Positions 13,356-15,589 of a stretch of DNA of 15,589 nt are shown here, piece by piece. Below the pieces are notes generated by a model. The model was given only the letters and a program-made list of their open reading frames with translations. It made no database searches and had not been told where the DNA came from. The position numbers were made by a program, and so were the translations under genes. Each line of letters starts with the position of its first letter. Positions within the stretch are counted from its first letter, which is position 1. Source of the stretch: JBBIKU01 sp037445245 (GTDB lineage: Bacteria > Chloroflexota > Anaerolineae > Anaerolineales > Anaerolineaceae); the NCBI GenBank assembly GCA_037445245.1, contig JBBIKU010000043.1:1-15589 (forward strand), in the 5' to 3' direction.

Positions 13356-15056
13356 ATGAAAAAGTTACGCTGGCAATTAATCATTATTTTCATGACCGGT
13401 CTGGTGGTGGGGATATTGCTGCTCGCCGAACAGCCCGAAACCGGTCAGGTGGCTACACCCCAGCCCACCCGCGGCGGTGTTTATGCCGAGGCGCTGGTGG
13501 GTTCGCTTCAACGACTCAATCCGCTGCTCGATCTGTATAACCCGGTTGACCGCGATGTGAATCGGCTCATCTTCAGCGGGTTGTTGCGTTTTGATGCTCG
13601 CGGTGCGCCGCAAGCGGATCTGGCGGAATCGTGGGGTGTTTCGCGCGATGGTAGAGTCTACAACTTCAGTCTGCGTACTGGGGTGAGGTGGCATGACGGT
13701 GAGCCTTTGACCGCCGCCGACGTCACCTTTACGATCGAGTTGATTCGCGAAGCCGAAGGCTTGATCCCGGATGATGTGCGCCAGTTCTGGCAGCAGGTTG
13801 AAGTGACGGCACTAAGCCCGACCGCCTTGCGTTTTGAGCTGCCCGAGCCGTTTGCTCCTTTTTTGGATTACCTGACCTTTGGCGTGCTCCCGCAACACTT
13901 GCTGGGCGGCATGTATATTGGTGATTTGATCAATGCCCCTTTCAATCTCTCGCCGGTGGGCAGCGGACCGTACCGCTTTGATCGTTTGCTGGTCGAAGAT
14001 GATCAGATTTTAGGGGTGGTTCTGACTGCCTTCGCCGATTATTATGGCGAACAACATTATCTTGACCAGGTGGTCTTCAGGTATTATTACGACGCTGCGG
14101 CTGCGCTGGCTGCCTATCAGGAAGGCGAGGTGCAGGGAATCGGACAGGTCGCGGTCGATATTCTGCCGGGTGTTCTGGCAGAACCGGAATTGTCCCTTTA
14201 CACCGGGCGCAAGCCGGAACTTTCGTTGGTGTTGTTCAATTTGAAAAATCCAGAAGTCCCTTTTTTCGAAGCGGTGGAAATCCGCAAGGCACTGGTGATG
14301 GGGCTGAATCGTCAGTGGATGATTGACCGCATCTTGCAGGGTCAGGCGATCATCGCCAATGGTCCGATTTTGCCGGGTACGTGGGCTTACTACGATGAAC
14401 TCGAGCCGATTCCATTCGACCCTGAAGCTGCCGTGAACATCCTCAAGGATGCCGGGTACCTGATTGATAGCGAAGATGATACCATTCGTCAAAAGGAAGG
14501 TGTGGAGCTGCATTTCGAATTACTGCATCCTGATACGGAATTACATCAACAATTGGCAGAAGCCATCCAGGCGGATTGGTTGAATCTGGGTGTTGGGGTT
14601 GATTTGATCCCCATGCCATATGAAATTCTGATCGAAGAATATCTCGAAGAGCGCGCTTTTCAGGCGGCTCTGGTTGATCTCAATCTGACGCGCTCGCCTG
14701 ATCCCGACCCTTATCCTTTCTGGGATCAATCTCAGGCGACCGGTGGGCAAAACTACACCCAGTGGGACAACCGCATTGCCAGCGAATACATCGAGCAGGC
14801 GCGCGTCACCACCGACCTGAGCGAACGACAGCGCATGTACCGGAACTTTCAGGTTATCTTCAATGAAGATTTGCCGGCGTTGCCGTTGTTCTATCCGGTC
14901 TACAATTATGCTGTCGACCGGCAGGTGCGCGGCGTGCAGATGGGACAGCTCTTTGATTCCAGCGACCGTTTTGCAACTCTGCATCAATGGTTCATGGTAA
15001 CCGGACAACCGCTTTCTGCCACGCCGACGCCAACTCAGATGGTAGCAGAAGAATAA
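13356..15056 (+). CDS. ABC transporter substrate-binding protein, family 5 (peptide/oligopeptide type)
   Basis: A 566-residue extracytoplasmic binding protein of the SBP_bac_5 family, the receptor for peptide, nickel or related ABC importers. An N-terminal hydrophobic helix (about 6-24) is followed by a short TP-rich linker. The family core then starts: LNPLLDLYNPVDRDVNRLIFSGLLRFD, LAESWGVSRDGRVYNFSLR, GVRWHDGEPLTAADVTFTIE and, later, VGSGPYRFDR. The middle domain follows and the protein closes with ALPLFYPVYNYAVD. The hydrophobic segment has no lipobox Cys, so the protein is probably held by an uncleaved helix or cleaved by signal peptidase I. The tail ends TPTPTQMVAEE. ATG 13356 has no close Shine-Dalgarno. 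No permease or ATPase genes are adjacent, so the ligand is unknown; such orphan binding proteins can act with transporters encoded elsewhere. Confidence 0.9.
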   Translation: MKKLRWQLIIIFMTGLVVGILLLAEQPETGQVATPQPTRGGVYAEALVGSLQRLNPLLDLYNPVDRDVNRLIFSGLLRFDARGAPQADLAESWGVSRDGRVYNFSLRTGVRWHDGEPLTAADVTFTIELIREAEGLIPDDVRQFWQQVEVTALSPTALRFELPEPFAPFLDYLTFGVLPQHLLGGMYIGDLINAPFNLSPVGSGPYRFDRLLVEDDQILGVVLTAFADYYGEQHYLDQVVFRYYYDAAAALAAYQEGEVQGIGQVAVDILPGVLAEPELSLYTGRKPELSLVLFNLKNPEVPFFEAVEIRKALVMGLNRQWMIDRILQGQAIIANGPILPGTWAYYDELEPIPFDPEAAVNILKDAGYLIDSEDDTIRQKEGVELHFELLHPDTELHQQLAEAIQADWLNLGVGVDLIPMPYEILIEEYLEERAFQAALVDLNLTRSPDPDPYPFWDQSQATGGQNYTQWDNRIASEYIEQARVTTDLSERQRMYRNFQVIFNEDLPALPLFYPVYNYAVDRQVRGVQMGQLFDSSDRFATLHQWFMVTGQPLSATPTPTQMVAEE

Positions 15057-15090
15057 TCCCGCCGGTTCTTCTCATCGATATGGCGGGGTT
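15055..15090 (+). other. Hairpin overlapping the stop codon of the binding-protein gene
   Basis: AATCCCGCC (15055-15063) pairs with GGCGGGGTT (15082-15090), nine pairs with one G-U, around an 18-base loop. It begins inside the TAA stop. It could be a terminator without a T-run or an mRNA-stabilising stem between the two genes. Confidence 0.45.
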
Positions 15091-15117
15091 CGCATCCTTC
15101 AACGGAAGGGATTGTCG

Positions 15118-15589
15118 ATGTCACCTTTTTTTACCCGCAGCGGTGATGATGGTTTCACCGGCTTGTTGGGCGCAGGACGTTATTCAAAAAATGATCCGCG
15201 CCTGGAAGCGCTGGGCGCCATCGACGAGGCTTCGGCGGCGTTGGGGTTGGCGCGCTGCCATGTTCAGAACGCCGAAAACGGGGCACGCATTCTGCAAATG
15301 CAGCGGCACTTGTATGCGGTGATGACAGAGGTGGCTGCCGCGCCCAAGAATGAGAACAAATTCCGGCAAATCGGCGCCAAACAGGTGGATTGGTTAGAGG
15401 AGCAGGCACAGGCGCTCACCCACAGCACGCCGCTGCCGGCTGGTTTTATCGTGCCCGGTGATAGTAAACCTGCTGCCTTTCTTGATCTGGCGCGCACAGT
15501 TGTGCGGCGCGCTGAACGCAAGGTGGCAGCCCTGGTGCATCAGGGGAGCGTGAAGAACCCCGAATTGCTGCGTTACCTCAATCGGCTTT
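15118..15589 (+). CDS. PduO-type ATP:cob(I)alamin adenosyltransferase (3'-truncated)
   Basis: The frame opens at ATG 15118 and runs without a stop off the window end, giving 157 residues of a protein usually near 180-190. It transfers the adenosyl group of ATP to cob(I)alamin to make adenosylcobalamin. The ATP-binding N-terminal signature TRSGDDGFTGLLGAGRYSKNDPRLEALGAIDE (written here in parts: TRSGDDGFTGLLG at 6-18, RYSKNDPRLEALGAIDE at 21-37) is followed by a helical bundle and LARTVVRRAERKV near 125-137, the conserved helix with the RxxER pattern. Lack of the last helix is due only to the window edge. GGAAGGG lies seven bases before the ATG and may be partly hidden in a small hairpin. It sits 61 bases after the binding-protein gene on the same strand. 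No cobalamin riboswitch fits in that space. Confidence 0.9.
   Translation, partial: MSPFFTRSGDDGFTGLLGAGRYSKNDPRLEALGAIDEASAALGLARCHVQNAENGARILQMQRHLYAVMTEVAAAPKNENKFRQIGAKQVDWLEEQAQALTHSTPLPAGFIVPGDSKPAAFLDLARTVVRRAERKVAALVHQGSVKNPELLRYLNRL

Noticed and set aside
15057..15117. Cobalamin riboswitch before the adenosyltransferase gene.
   Set aside because: The 61-base gap is too short for the known B12 riboswitch and shows no B12-box-like sequence.

Overview
The window looks like chromosomal DNA of a Chloroflexota bacterium, most probably an anaerobic Anaerolineae lineage. This is inference from gene content, not from a marker gene. The signs are a SEDS protein fused to a penicillin-binding-protein domain, FhaA/FhaB-type forkhead proteins beside it, a KMSKS-type tyrosyl-tRNA synthetase, archease plus RtcB, moderately high GC and several TTG or GTG starts. 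There is no transposase, integrase, CRISPR array, rRNA or tRNA gene that I can see. Gene packing is dense. The longest stretch without a gene is about 170 bases (1098-1267) and holds a promoter, so no gap exceeds 300 bases.

Layout. 1-589 (+): 3' part of a metallo-beta-lactamase-fold hydrolase. 594-1097 (-): small HNH endonuclease with its own strong promoter. 1268-2506 (+): unclassified polytopic membrane protein of GT-C appearance. 2626-3843 (+): tyrS. 3840-8663 (-): a four-gene block read fhaA-like, fhaB-like, mtnP-like, then a RodA/FtsW-PBP fusion. 8682-10603 (+): archease and RtcB RNA ligase, divergent from the FHA block across a symmetric -10 element. 10600-12184 (-): PHP phosphoesterase and a YbaK-type aminoacyl-tRNA deacylase. 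About 12281-12930 (+): decayed SLC13-type permease. 13043-13273 (+): secG. 13356-15056 (+): membrane-anchored family 5 substrate-binding protein. 15118-end (+): PduO-type cobalamin adenosyltransferase, cut by the window edge.

How the genes work together. The minus-strand block resembles the Mycobacterium tuberculosis fhaA-fhaB-pstP-rodA-pbpA-pknA-pknB cluster, which links phosphothreonine signalling to septal and lateral wall growth. Here an MTA phosphorylase gene sits where pstP lies in Mycobacterium, no kinase is inside the window, and rodA and pbpA are one gene. The most striking observation is that the PBP half of the fusion keeps its family scaffold motifs but has lost all three catalytic motifs (SxxK, SxN, KTG), while the SEDS half keeps its catalytic aspartate. 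It therefore looks like a glycosyltransferase with a built-in pseudo-transpeptidase. The archease/RtcB pair forms an RNA-ligation module. tyrS and the YbaK-type deacylase are translation genes. SecG and the substrate-binding protein are export or envelope functions.

Smaller signals include two convergent gene pairs whose stop codons overlap by four bases, probable leaderless transcripts from the palindromic promoter at 8668-8677, interleaved inverted repeats of pseudoknot topology after secG, and hairpins in the leaders of tyrS and the adenosyltransferase gene.
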